Shown one piece after another: positions 33,497 through 39,632 of a DNA stretch of 64,000 nucleotides. Made by a program: the position numbers and the translations under genes. This stretch comes from a virus, in IMG/VR virus record IMGVR_UViG_3300044614_001341, positions 1 to 64,000 of that record; one strand, written 5' to 3'. Positions within the stretch are counted from its first letter, which is position 1, and every line of letters starts with the position of its first letter. A model generated the notes under the pieces. The model did not search any database. It had not been told where the DNA came from and saw only the letters and a program-made list of their open reading frames with translations.

Positions 33497-33934
33497 TTAT
33501 TTTTCAGTAAATGATCGAAGCATCCAAACGAATTTGCCGTGTGCTTCATTTAAATCATCAAGAAGATTAACTGTTCCTCTTGACTTTTGTTCGTCTGCTT
33601 CCATAGCAGCATCAGAAAGCATGGTAATTATTTTTTGATGTCCATCCATCAAATCACGAATCATTTCCATTTCGGAAATATTAGATTTTGCTTCACCAAT
33701 ACCAGAAACTTCTACAACTCTAGACAAAGAACTAACTGGTTTGATTTCAAGAAATCTCATATGCTCGGCAATACGATCAACTTCTTCTTGAAGAGCAACA
33801 TACTGTTCACCAAATAAGTCATGAATCTGCTTAAAATCAGGTCCAACAACGTGCCAATGATAAACCCAAGTCTTCTGAAAGAGGACAAACAAACTTGCCT
33901 GAGTATCAGAAAGTAACTTATATAATTTTTCCAT
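33497..33934 (-). CDS. dps: Dps-like ferritin (DNA protection during starvation)
   Basis: 145 residues from MEKLYKLLSDTQ; the ATG at 33934 lies 22 nt after a late box, and upstream codons start with TTG and overlap the promoter. YHWHVVGPDFKQIHDLFGEQ and EEVDRIAEHMR give the Dps intersubunit ferroxidase residues His26, His38, Asp53 and Glu57 in exact family spacing. Dps dodecamers oxidise iron with H2O2 and can coat DNA. Late expression suggests protection of phage DNA or particles. Confidence 0.85.
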   Translation of the reverse strand: MEKLYKLLSDTQASLFVLFQKTWVYHWHVVGPDFKQIHDLFGEQYVALQEEVDRIAEHMRFLEIKPVSSLSRVVEVSGIGEAKSNISEMEMIRDLMDGHQKIITMLSDAAMEADEQKSRGTVNLLDDLNEAHGKFVWMLRSFTEK

Positions 33935-33956
33935 TACACCAATACTTTTTTTCAAG

Positions 33957-33964
33957 TATTTATA
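33957..33964 (-). promoter_or_regulatory. T4-type late promoter box for the Dps-like gene
   Basis: Perfect TATAAATA between the 3' end of tRNA-Val and the Dps-like gene. Confidence 0.75.
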
Positions 33965-33967
33965 AAG

Positions 33968-34039
33968 TGGGCGATACTGGATTCGAACCAGTGACCTAAT
34001 CCTTGTAAGGGATCCGCGCTACCGCTGTGCCAATCGCCC
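33968..34039 (-). tRNA. tRNA-Val (UAC)
   Basis: Acceptor GGGCGAT/ATCGCCC, anticodon loop CTTACAA (anticodon TAC), T-arm GGTTCGAATCC, discriminator A. Confidence 0.93.
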
Positions 34040-34045
34040 AATAAA

Positions 34046-34219
34046 TCAATCAGGATAACTAGATTCTAGCATAAATTCTACTGTATTTGCAATATCATTC
34101 ATAGCATCACGAAGAAATGGTTGTTGACCAGATTCTTGCCTACGAACAGGGCGAGAGGAATCACATAAGGTCCATCGCCATTGTTGCATAGATTCACAGT
34201 ACCAGAGTGTTATTTTCAT
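34046..34219 (-). CDS. Hypothetical protein, 57 aa
   Basis: ATG at 34219; MKITLWYCESMQQWRWTLCD and a C-terminal helix. Looks like a small soluble cyanophage protein; not recognised. Ends 7 nt before tRNA-Val. Confidence 0.6.
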   Translation of the reverse strand: MKITLWYCESMQQWRWTLCDSSRPVRRQESGQQPFLRDAMNDIANTVEFMLESSYPD

Positions 34220-34253
34220 TTTTTAAATGCTCTAGTTTAATCAGATTTGGGAA

Positions 34254-34270
34254 GGGGGGTTTCACCCCCC
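34254..34270 (-). terminator. Hairpin after the porin gene
   Basis: GGGGGG-TGAAA-CCCCCC, a very stable stem 25 nt after the porin stop; only a short T-run follows. Confidence 0.65.
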
Positions 34271-34294
34271 AGTTTACACTATGTAGTTAGAATA

Positions 34295-35779
34295 TCAGAA
34301 CCTAAACTGGGTCTGAATCACACCACCATAGTTAGAAGAAGCATTCTTGAATCCTTGATTATTGGAAACATAGAAGATTGCAGGAGTGATGCTAATATTA
34401 TCACTCACACGATAGCGATAGAAGGTTTCCCACATCAGAGCATCCTTAGTGAGGGAAGCAGCATTGCCAGGAGCACCGATGGCAAAACCAGCAGCATTAC
34501 CCTTAGCAAACACATCTGCCCACTGGACACCAGCAAACCAAGTCTCAGACTTAGTAGCAGCACGGGGAGTAGCAGGACCTTCTACAGTGTTCCACCCATA
34601 AGCACCACTCACAGAAGGAATGATGCCAGACTTCTTAGGTTGCCAGTAAGCATTCACGGCATAACCATTAGAGGTTTGATTAGCGGCAAGAGTACCAGCA
34701 TTACCAGAAACACCATTGAAGGTGCGAACACGAGTGCCTTCAGTACCATAACGATAACCAAATGCGATGCCATACTGAGGAGCACGATAACCAAACTGTG
34801 CCAGAGTATTCAAAGCACCAGATTCATCAAATTCCCCTTTGCTAGAATCGGAACCGTTCTGGGCAACATAGTTCACACCAGCAACGAATCCACCCTTACC
34901 TTTCTTAGTAGGTTGTGCCCACTGAGCACCGAAACCAGAACCAGTTGCTTTGTTGTAAACACCAGGAGCGCCTGCAACAGCAAAGAAGTCCAGAATGTCA
35001 GACTTATAAGCAGTAGGAATCCAAGACATCTCAGTGTTACGAACCAGAGCACCAGCAGTCAAATTGAGACCTTTGGTGAGAGCAGGAAACTGATAGTACA
35101 GACGATCAAGTTGTACTTGGTTAGAAGTGCTTTCTGCCTTATCCAGTTTGAACAGAGACGAAGAAGAACCAAAGGGTTGACTGGAGAAATTACCAGAACG
35201 CAGACGAGTCTTCAGCAAATCCTTGCCAGTGAAAGAAGTATCGAAGTTCAGACGAACATCATAGTTGAATGCTGTGTTGCCAACGTTAGTGTTGTTAGCA
35301 AGACGAGCACCTTCTACACCACCAAGAACGAAGGTTGCTTCACCACGCAGTTTAGATGTAGTGGAGAACTGAGTTGCTTGAAGTTGACCAACTTGTGCTT
35401 CCAGTTTATCAACACGACCACGAATAACTAGAAGTTCTTCAGCAAATTCTTTCGAAAGACGCTGAAGTTCATCAGTTACTTCAGTTACACGATCCAGACA
35501 GGCATTCAGGAGTGCTGCTGCCTCATAACGGGTCATTGCCTTACCACCACCATAAGTGCCGTTAGGATATCCTGCTACGCAACCATAACGCTCCACAAGG
35601 TTGCTAAGTGCCTGATATGCCCAATCAGAAGGTTGAACATCAGAGAATTGAGTGACGCTTGTTGCCTGCTCAGAAGAGTATTGATTGACTGCTGCAATAT
35701 TAAGGTCTGCGGCATTCGCAACAGCAGGAGCAATCATACCAAGAGCAACAGGTGCAAGCATCAGTTGTTTGATTTTCAT
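34295..35779 (-). CDS. Cyanobacterial outer-membrane porin with SLH domain (OprB/Som type)
   Basis: 494 residues, full length for the host family. Signal peptide MKIKQLMLAPVALGMIAPAV ending near ANA/AD; an S-layer-homology domain at about 42-95 (FSDVQPSDWAYQALSNLVER, then YPNGTYGGGKAMTRYEAAAL); a coiled coil (RLSKEFAEELLVIRGRVDKL); then an OprB-type beta-barrel ending in phenylalanine (IQTQFRF), the outer-membrane signal. Such porins admit small solutes. In a phage it would insert into the host outer membrane. Codon and base use look more host-like (GC-richer) than the neighbouring glycan genes, suggesting host origin. It has its own promoter with Pho-box-like repeats. Confidence 0.92.
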   Translation of the reverse strand: MKIKQLMLAPVALGMIAPAVANAADLNIAAVNQYSSEQATSVTQFSDVQPSDWAYQALSNLVERYGCVAGYPNGTYGGGKAMTRYEAAALLNACLDRVTEVTDELQRLSKEFAEELLVIRGRVDKLEAQVGQLQATQFSTTSKLRGEATFVLGGVEGARLANNTNVGNTAFNYDVRLNFDTSFTGKDLLKTRLRSGNFSSQPFGSSSSLFKLDKAESTSNQVQLDRLYYQFPALTKGLNLTAGALVRNTEMSWIPTAYKSDILDFFAVAGAPGVYNKATGSGFGAQWAQPTKKGKGGFVAGVNYVAQNGSDSSKGEFDESGALNTLAQFGYRAPQYGIAFGYRYGTEGTRVRTFNGVSGNAGTLAANQTSNGYAVNAYWQPKKSGIIPSVSGAYGWNTVEGPATPRAATKSETWFAGVQWADVFAKGNAAGFAIGAPGNAASLTKDALMWETFYRYRVSDNISITPAIFYVSNNQGFKNASSNYGGVIQTQFRF

Positions 35780-35851
35780 AAAAATGTTTTTTGTGTACTA
35801 AACGACAATGTAAAGATTTACAACAAAGTAAATCTTCGTTATTTAGGGGGT

Positions 35852-35868
35852 CTTAAGCAAACCTTAAG
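35852..35868 (-). promoter_or_regulatory. Paired CTTAAG elements near the porin transcription start
   Basis: Two CTTAAG hexamers spaced exactly 11 bp apart (35852-35857, 35863-35868), just downstream of the -10. Same period as the Pho-box-like pair upstream; possibly an operator. Confidence 0.4.
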
Positions 35869-35876
35869 ATGAGAGT

Positions 35877-35905
35877 ATCTTACAGCACTTTTGGTCTTAT
35901 GTCAA
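35877..35905 (-). promoter_or_regulatory. Sigma-70-type promoter of the porin gene
   Basis: TTGACA, 17 bp, TAAGAT on the minus strand; leader of about 90 nt. Confidence 0.7.
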
Positions 35906-35921
35906 TTAAGATTTGGTTAAG
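35903..35921 (-). promoter_or_regulatory. Pho-box-like direct repeat overlapping the porin -35
   Basis: Minus strand CTTAACCA-AAT-CTTAATTG: two 8-bp units of the form PyTTAA-PyPy with a 3-bp spacer, matching the cyanobacterial PhoB box pattern (11-bp period). Confidence 0.5.
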
Positions 35922-35922
35922 A

Positions 35923-35993
35923 AGCGAATGACGGGGATCGAACCCGTGACACCAACTTGGAAGGATGGGATGTTACCGCTACACCACATTCGC
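35923..35993 (-). tRNA. tRNA-Gly (UCC)
   Basis: Acceptor GCGAATG/CATTCGC, anticodon loop CTTCCAA (anticodon TCC), T-arm GGTTCGATCCC. One mismatch in the anticodon stem. Confidence 0.92.
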
Positions 35994-36043
35994 AATGTGG
36001 GAGATTTGACTCTCCCAGCACTTCACTTCACACGGAAGTATAA

Positions 36044-36072
36044 AGTATAAGACATAATGAGTATTATGTCAA
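36044..36072 (-). promoter_or_regulatory. Sigma-70-type promoter for tRNA-Gly
   Basis: TTGACA, 17 bp, TATACT; the -35 touches the tRNA-Thr 3' end. Confidence 0.7.
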
Positions 36073-36143
36073 GCCCCCGATCTGATTCGAACAGACGACC
36101 AACGGTTTACAAAACCGTTGCTCTACCACTGAGCTACAAGGGC
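36072..36143 (-). tRNA. tRNA-Thr (UGU)
   Basis: Acceptor GCCCTTG/CGGGGGC, anticodon loop TTTGTAA (anticodon TGT), T-arm TGTTCGAATCA. Confidence 0.93.
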
Positions 36144-36222
36144 AACGCGGGGGTGATCAATTCCCCGACCTAACAAAGTTAGGATTTAGAAAGGAAGACC
36201 CAGACATTTCCAGACCTTCCAA
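36144..36222 (-). other. tRNA spacer with three stacked hairpins
   Basis: Between tRNA-Asn and tRNA-Thr. Minus strand shows GGAAG...CTTCC, CCTAAC-TTT-GTTAGG and GGGG...CCCC hairpins in 79 nt with no frame. Probably a processing spacer or a small RNA. Confidence 0.4.
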
Positions 36223-36295
36223 CTCCCCCAGTTTGACTCGAACAAACAACCTCAGAGTTAACAGCTCCGCGCACTGCCAATTGTGCTATAGGGGA
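36223..36295 (-). tRNA. tRNA-Asn (GUU)
   Basis: Acceptor TCCCCTA/TGGGGGA, anticodon loop CTGTTAA (anticodon GTT), T-arm TGTTCGAGTCA, discriminator G. Confidence 0.93.
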
Positions 36296-36449
36296 TTGGT
36301 GGTAGGAGGGATTTCTATGTGCAGACAGAATCACCTTTCACATCATCCAGACTAAACCAGCGAGAGGTGTTGCACTTCCTACATTTGATGGATTAAGTGT
36401 GATACACCTCATAAGGATGTAACAGGGACTTAACCTCTATCACTTTTAT
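36296..36449. other. Interval with no supported gene
   Basis: About 150 bases between the HNH promoter region and tRNA-Asn. A minus-strand frame reads KCRKCNTSRWFSLDDVKGDS then a stop, with a Cys-x-x-Cys pair, but has no start codon. It may be a decayed zinc-ribbon gene. Otherwise nothing is seen. Confidence 0.3.
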
Positions 36450-36478
36450 ATATTACACTAATTCTGAAATAATGTCAA
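36450..36478 (-). promoter_or_regulatory. Sigma-70-type promoter for tRNA-Asn/Thr
   Basis: TTGACA, 17 bp, TAATAT inside the 3' end of the HNH gene (its stop codon lies in the -10). Confidence 0.6.
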
Positions 36479-37016
36479 GTCTAAGTTCTGCGTGTATTTC
36501 TCTATGACAATTAGCACATACACATACACACTTATCAAGTTCTTTTTTCTGGTCTTCCCATTTTCTTAATTTTAAATTTCCAAAATTTTTATCTTTTTGA
36601 TCTGGGTCAATATGATGAAATTCTAAGGCATCAATACATTTATTATATCCACATTTTTCACATTTTCCACCCTTATACTCTACTGCTTTTTTCTTACTAT
36701 TTTTCCACCTATCAGCATTATAATTGTTATGGCATTTTTTACAATTTGCTTGCCATACCTTTTTACTTTCACGCCAATATCCAGTTTCTTCATTTAAAAA
36801 AATTCCACATTTGGAGCAATTTTGTATTGGTTTACCATCAACTCTAAGAATATGATTTTCACCAATATAACCGTCACTAAATGATTTATTTGCCGTTTTC
36901 AATTTATACTTATTCAACCAATATCTAATACTTGTAGCACTTTTATTTGTTTTTTTACCAATATCCCTTATAGACATTTTTTGTTCCACAAAGGATTTAA
37001 GAATAGAATATTCCAT
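36453..37016 (-). CDS. HNH homing endonuclease with HTH, inserted among tRNAs
   Basis: 187 residues. N-terminal helix-turn-helix (FVEQKMSIRDIGKKTNKSAT), a zinc segment (CSKCGIFLNEETGYWRES, CKKCHNNYN), and a C-terminal HNH nuclease (GKCEKCGY, ALEFHHIDPDQKD, CVCANCHREIHAEL). It sits between tRNA-Arg and tRNA-Asn and has a late box at 37039-37046 within an inverted repeat abutting its ATG. The same HTH-plus-HNH design recurs at 56511-56972, also next to tRNA genes. Confidence 0.87.
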   Translation of the reverse strand: MEYSILKSFVEQKMSIRDIGKKTNKSATSIRYWLNKYKLKTANKSFSDGYIGENHILRVDGKPIQNCSKCGIFLNEETGYWRESKKVWQANCKKCHNNYNADRWKNSKKKAVEYKGGKCEKCGYNKCIDALEFHHIDPDQKDKNFGNLKLRKWEDQKKELDKCVCVCANCHREIHAELRLDIISELV

Positions 37017-37057
37017 TAGTTCAGTAGATATATATTGTTATTTATACAACTGAACTA
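37017..37057 (-). repeat. Inverted repeat enclosing the HNH late promoter
   Basis: tagttcagt (37017-37025) and actgaacta (37049-37057), perfect 9-bp arms with the TATAAATA box in the loop. The inner arm touches the ATG at 37016. Confidence 0.7.
37039..37046 (-). promoter_or_regulatory. T4-type late promoter box
   Basis: Perfect TATAAATA 22 nt before the HNH start. Confidence 0.75.
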
Positions 37058-37063
37058 TTATAG

Positions 37064-37136
37064 CAGGCGTATCAGGATTCGAACCTGAGATAAGGCTTTA
37101 GAAGAGCCGTGTGATAATCCACTTCACCATACGCCC
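37064..37136 (-). tRNA. tRNA-Arg (UCU)
   Basis: Acceptor GGGCGTA/TACGCCT (terminal G-U), anticodon loop CTTCTAA (anticodon TCT), T-arm GGTTCGAATCC, discriminator G. Confidence 0.93.
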
Positions 37137-37140
37137 ATAA

Positions 37141-37189
37141 GTAGGTTCCTATCGCCGCCACTCCTGAACCTACCGAAGGGGAGTGCCGC
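37141..37189 (-). other. Structured leader upstream of tRNA-Arg, possible pseudoknot
   Basis: gtaggttc (37141-37148) pairs perfectly with gaacctac (37166-37173), while cactcc (37159-37164) in that loop can pair with ggagtg (37180-37185). The interleaved order is that of an H-type pseudoknot. It lies in the transcribed leader between the promoter at 37211 and the tRNA. Confidence 0.4.
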
Positions 37190-37210
37190 AGTTGATCTCT
37201 CAACTCTCAT

Positions 37211-37239
37211 ATTATAGCAGTCCTTGAGAGAGTCGTCAA
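37211..37239 (-). promoter_or_regulatory. Sigma-70 promoter for tRNA-Arg
   Basis: TTGACG, 17 bp, TATAAT on the minus strand, just after tRNA-Tyr. Confidence 0.8.
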
Positions 37240-37241
37240 GG

Positions 37242-37323
37242 TGGGCAGGGAGGGATTTGAACCCCCGTAGGCAGAGCCAGCGGATTTACAGTCCGCCTCC
37301 ATTAACCACTCGGACACCTGTCC
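37242..37323 (-). tRNA. tRNA-Tyr (GUA)
   Basis: Anticodon stem GCGGA/TCCGC with loop CTGTAAA (anticodon GTA), long variable arm, T-arm GGTTCAAATCC. Acceptor GGACAGG/CCTGCCC has one A-C mismatch at the third pair. Confidence 0.9.
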
Positions 37324-37332
37324 AAGATTTAA

Positions 37333-37361
37333 AGTATAGAATGGGGGAGGAGTATTGTCAA
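37333..37361 (-). promoter_or_regulatory. tRNA-Tyr promoter with -35 in a hairpin loop
   Basis: TTGACA, 17 bp, TATACT. The -35 lies in the loop of the hairpin GGGAGGAGT/ACTCCTCCC (37345-37370). The predicted start is only a few nt from the tRNA 5' end. Confidence 0.75.
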
Positions 37362-37385
37362 CTCCTCCCAACCTATTCTATTGTA

Positions 37386-38048
37386 TCAAACTTCTACCGT
37401 GATCAGTCGGTTAGCATACTCATGAGCATACGAAGTGCGGGCACCATGAATGCCCCAACCAATCCAACTATACGCATAGTCCATGTAACGATTGATAGAC
37501 TTACCAGGAGTTTTCATCCTATCTGCAATTCGTTTCCATTGAACCTCAGTCGTTAGATAACCAAGTTGCGTTTGAAGAGATGATGGATTTCCACCAAACC
37601 TTCTAGCAAAATCACCCAATCCATAATAACGATCGGCAGATGTCCATTGGATCAGACCATAACCACGTCCGCAGTGATGGTACTGAGTCCTACTACCACC
37701 TTCACAAATATTAGGCACGAACATAGATTCCTGCTTAATATTGCCCAGGATAGTAGCAAGGGCGTTTCTGTCTTTAATTCCTTGCTCTTGGAAATAATCC
37801 AGAGCAAGTTGTTCATGTTCATTACACCCTTTACAAATTAACCTTTTCTCTTTTGGCTTTTCGGGAGCAACCTCTCGGATTGCTGTCTTCTTTTCATCTA
37901 CAAGATCAAACTCCCTAATAACAGAAAATGGTTTCGAATCCACTGGAGGTGGTGGACCCTGCATCTTGTAGTTGACGAATGGCAGTGTTGCCGTACTGGT
38001 TGTAACCGATGCCAAAAGGGGCAGGGTTACAGTAAAGAATTGTTGCAT
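37386..38048 (-). CDS. Exported lysozyme-like (phage tail lysozyme family) protein
   Basis: 220 residues from MQQFFTVTLPLLASVTTSTA (ATG at 38048), a probable signal peptide. After a linker (KGCNEHEQLALDYF) comes a phage tail-lysozyme-type domain: ALATILGNIKQESMFVPN with a likely catalytic glutamate, GYGLIQWTSADRYYGLGDFA, and a repeat-containing C-terminus. An export signal on such a domain suggests action from the periplasmic side, as an endolysin or a modifier of the infected cell's wall. It is divergent from the plus-strand envelope cassette. Confidence 0.75.
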   Translation of the reverse strand: MQQFFTVTLPLLASVTTSTATLPFVNYKMQGPPPPVDSKPFSVIREFDLVDEKKTAIREVAPEKPKEKRLICKGCNEHEQLALDYFQEQGIKDRNALATILGNIKQESMFVPNICEGGSRTQYHHCGRGYGLIQWTSADRYYGLGDFARRFGGNPSSLQTQLGYLTTEVQWKRIADRMKTPGKSINRYMDYAYSWIGWGIHGARTSYAHEYANRLITVEV

Positions 38049-38153
38049 TAATTTTAATTGAACTCTACATCCGTATAGAAGGGGGGTACACCACCTCTCT
38101 CGAAGGGCACCTTCCACGGCTCTAATGTCACTTCAATGACTCATAATAAGAAA

Positions 38154-38172
38154 CCCGCCATTTTGTAGCGGG
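38154..38172. terminator. Hairpin between divergent transcription units
   Basis: cccgc-(9 nt)-gcggg; on the minus strand followed by TTTCTT. It lies just downstream of the minus promoter at 38180, so it would sit at the start of that mRNA. Orientation and role are uncertain. Confidence 0.4.
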
Positions 38173-38179
38173 CTTGTAC

Positions 38180-38208
38180 ATAATAAGTTAATATTTATGA
38201 TCTGTCAA
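38180..38208 (-). promoter_or_regulatory. Sigma-70-type promoter for the exported lysozyme
   Basis: TTGACA, 17 bp, TATTAT on the minus strand, with a leader of about 125 nt. Confidence 0.6.
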
Positions 38209-38241
38209 GTGGACCAAGTGGACCAATTGAAAAACTGTCTC

Positions 38242-38249
38242 CATAAATA
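38242..38249 (+). promoter_or_regulatory. Late-type promoter of the plus-strand cassette
   Basis: CATAAATA (one mismatch to TATAAATA), 23 nt before the first cassette gene, the same spacing seen at the minus-strand late boxes. Confidence 0.55.
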
Positions 38250-38272
38250 CTTACACACCATATTTCAGAACG

Positions 38273-38734
38273 ATGAAAAGATTAGCACTTATCTTTTCGT
38301 TATTCTTCACTACTCCTGCTTTTGCTGGCGAAATCACATCAAAAATCACTGACTCAATTCAATTAGGCGTTCAGGGTGCAGCGGTACAATCAGAAAGAGT
38401 AGGAGCATCCTACGCTGTCTCGGGCACAAACATTAATGTAACAACTCTTGGAGGAGTTGGTGGAGCAGGTTCTTATGACATCAACACAAACGGGCAAGCA
38501 TTTAGTTTCTCTGAGACATCAATTACTGCAGATGTTGATGTTACCTCTCAGTCGGCAGCTTCTGGAACAATTGCTTCTCCCAACCTTTACGGCAACTCTA
38601 CTACTCAGTTAGGTGGTGATAAAGGTTCTCTCGCAGGTACTTTGAGTGGAACTACCGTTCCTAGCGTAACTGCTGGTGGGTCGGGAACCACGGCAACAGC
38701 ACAACGTAGCGTAGAACTGAGCGTATTCAAGTGA
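38273..38734 (+). CDS. Exported protein A of the plus-strand cassette
   Basis: 153 residues with a clear signal peptide (MKRLALIFSLFFTTPAFA/GE). The mature part is Gly/Ser/Thr-rich and beta-like. SYAVSGTNIN followed by YDINTNGQAFSFSET closely parallels SYTVTGTNIN ... YTIQTQGAPFQFSET in the next gene, so the two are paralogues. No cysteines. Not recognised. GTGA overlap with the next gene. Confidence 0.8.
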   Translation: MKRLALIFSLFFTTPAFAGEITSKITDSIQLGVQGAAVQSERVGASYAVSGTNINVTTLGGVGGAGSYDINTNGQAFSFSETSITADVDVTSQSAASGTIASPNLYGNSTTQLGGDKGSLAGTLSGTTVPSVTAGGSGTTATAQRSVELSVFK

Positions 38735-39093
38735 GACGCATAACTCTCGGACTGCTTACAGTTCTGGGAGTTATAAGTCCTTCATATGCTGGACCAGTAA
38801 CTCCCAACTTCACCAGTGGGACAATTACCTCCGAAACGAAAACGCGAACTGAAGTTATTGAAACTATCAGACAAATAGAATACACTACTGGAACATCTTA
38901 TACAGTCACTGGAACCAACATCAATATACCAGGAACTCCTGCTCCTGGTATGAATTACACAATTCAAACTCAAGGTGCTCCATTCCAATTTAGTGAGACT
39001 TATCTGACTCCTGGAGTGGCAAAGGAAACATGGATAGACAGAAAAACTACAGAAGATTCTTTAACAAACACAATATCAGTCTTTACGCAGTAA
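38731..39093 (+). CDS. Exported protein B, paralogue of protein A
   Basis: 120 residues from a GTG start overlapping the previous stop. Signal peptide MRRITLGLLTVLGVISPSYA/GP, then a beta-rich domain sharing the GTNIN and FSET motifs with protein A. No cysteine. Probably periplasmic or surface exposed; the shared motif could mediate assembly of A with B. Confidence 0.8.
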   Translation: MRRITLGLLTVLGVISPSYAGPVTPNFTSGTITSETKTRTEVIETIRQIEYTTGTSYTVTGTNINIPGTPAPGMNYTIQTQGAPFQFSETYLTPGVAKETWIDRKTTEDSLTNTISVFTQ

Positions 39094-39632
39094 TAATTTT
39101 ATTGTTGACATTGACTGGATCGAGTAAAGGACAACAAGCACCAAGCAATACAAATATTGCAGGACCCTCAGCATCTGCGACTGGTAACGTAACTAACCAG
39201 GCAGTTCAGGTGCTTCAGGGTCCTTTTGCTTTAAATACTTATGGTGGCGGAGTTTCTTGCCAGGGTCCCACAATGAGTGTCGCACCGTTTATATTGGGAA
39301 ATACAAACTATAATGAGGACCCACAATCATTCCAATCTTATAGTGGAAATGCTGGTATCTCTTTTGGATTTAATTTTCCTCTAGATGGTTCATTACAAGA
39401 ACTTTGTAAAGCAAGAGTTCGTGTAGAAATTTCAAGGCAACAAGCAGAAGCAGATAAAGGAAGACTTGACTTTGAGCTTGTGAGACTTTTGAAGTGTGGT
39501 GAAGCACTGAAAAATGGAATTTCATTTCACCCAGAAAGTCCTTATGCAAAAATTTGTGCTGATATTGTTGTGAAGTATCCACAAGTACAGGATATAGCAA
39601 ATGGAAATCAAACAAATACAGATAAGAAGTGA
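39030..39632 (+). CDS. Exported protein C with four cysteines
   Basis: 200 residues. A basic N-terminus then a hydrophobic segment (LYAVIILLLTLTGSSKGQQ), signal peptide or anchor. The mature region is Gly/Asn/Ser-rich (NTNIAGPSASATGNVTNQAV), followed by GNAGISFGFNFPLDGSLQEL, a helical region and cysteines in SCQGPT, ELCKAR, LKCGEA and KICADI, likely disulphide-bonded in the periplasm. Overlaps gene B by 64 nt and gene D by 32 nt. Not recognised. Confidence 0.78.
   Translation: MDRQKNYRRFFNKHNISLYAVIILLLTLTGSSKGQQAPSNTNIAGPSASATGNVTNQAVQVLQGPFALNTYGGGVSCQGPTMSVAPFILGNTNYNEDPQSFQSYSGNAGISFGFNFPLDGSLQELCKARVRVEISRQQAEADKGRLDFELVRLLKCGEALKNGISFHPESPYAKICADIVVKYPQVQDIANGNQTNTDKK

Noticed and set aside
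34247-35431. Long plus-strand open frame (394 codons) opposite the porin gene
   Set aside because: It is antisense to a clearly identified porin and its product is Ser/Thr/Arg low-complexity, the usual shadow of host-like codon usage.
36296-36449. Small zinc-knuckle gene (KCRKC ...)
   Set aside because: No start codon and a stop directly upstream; listed only as a possible relic.
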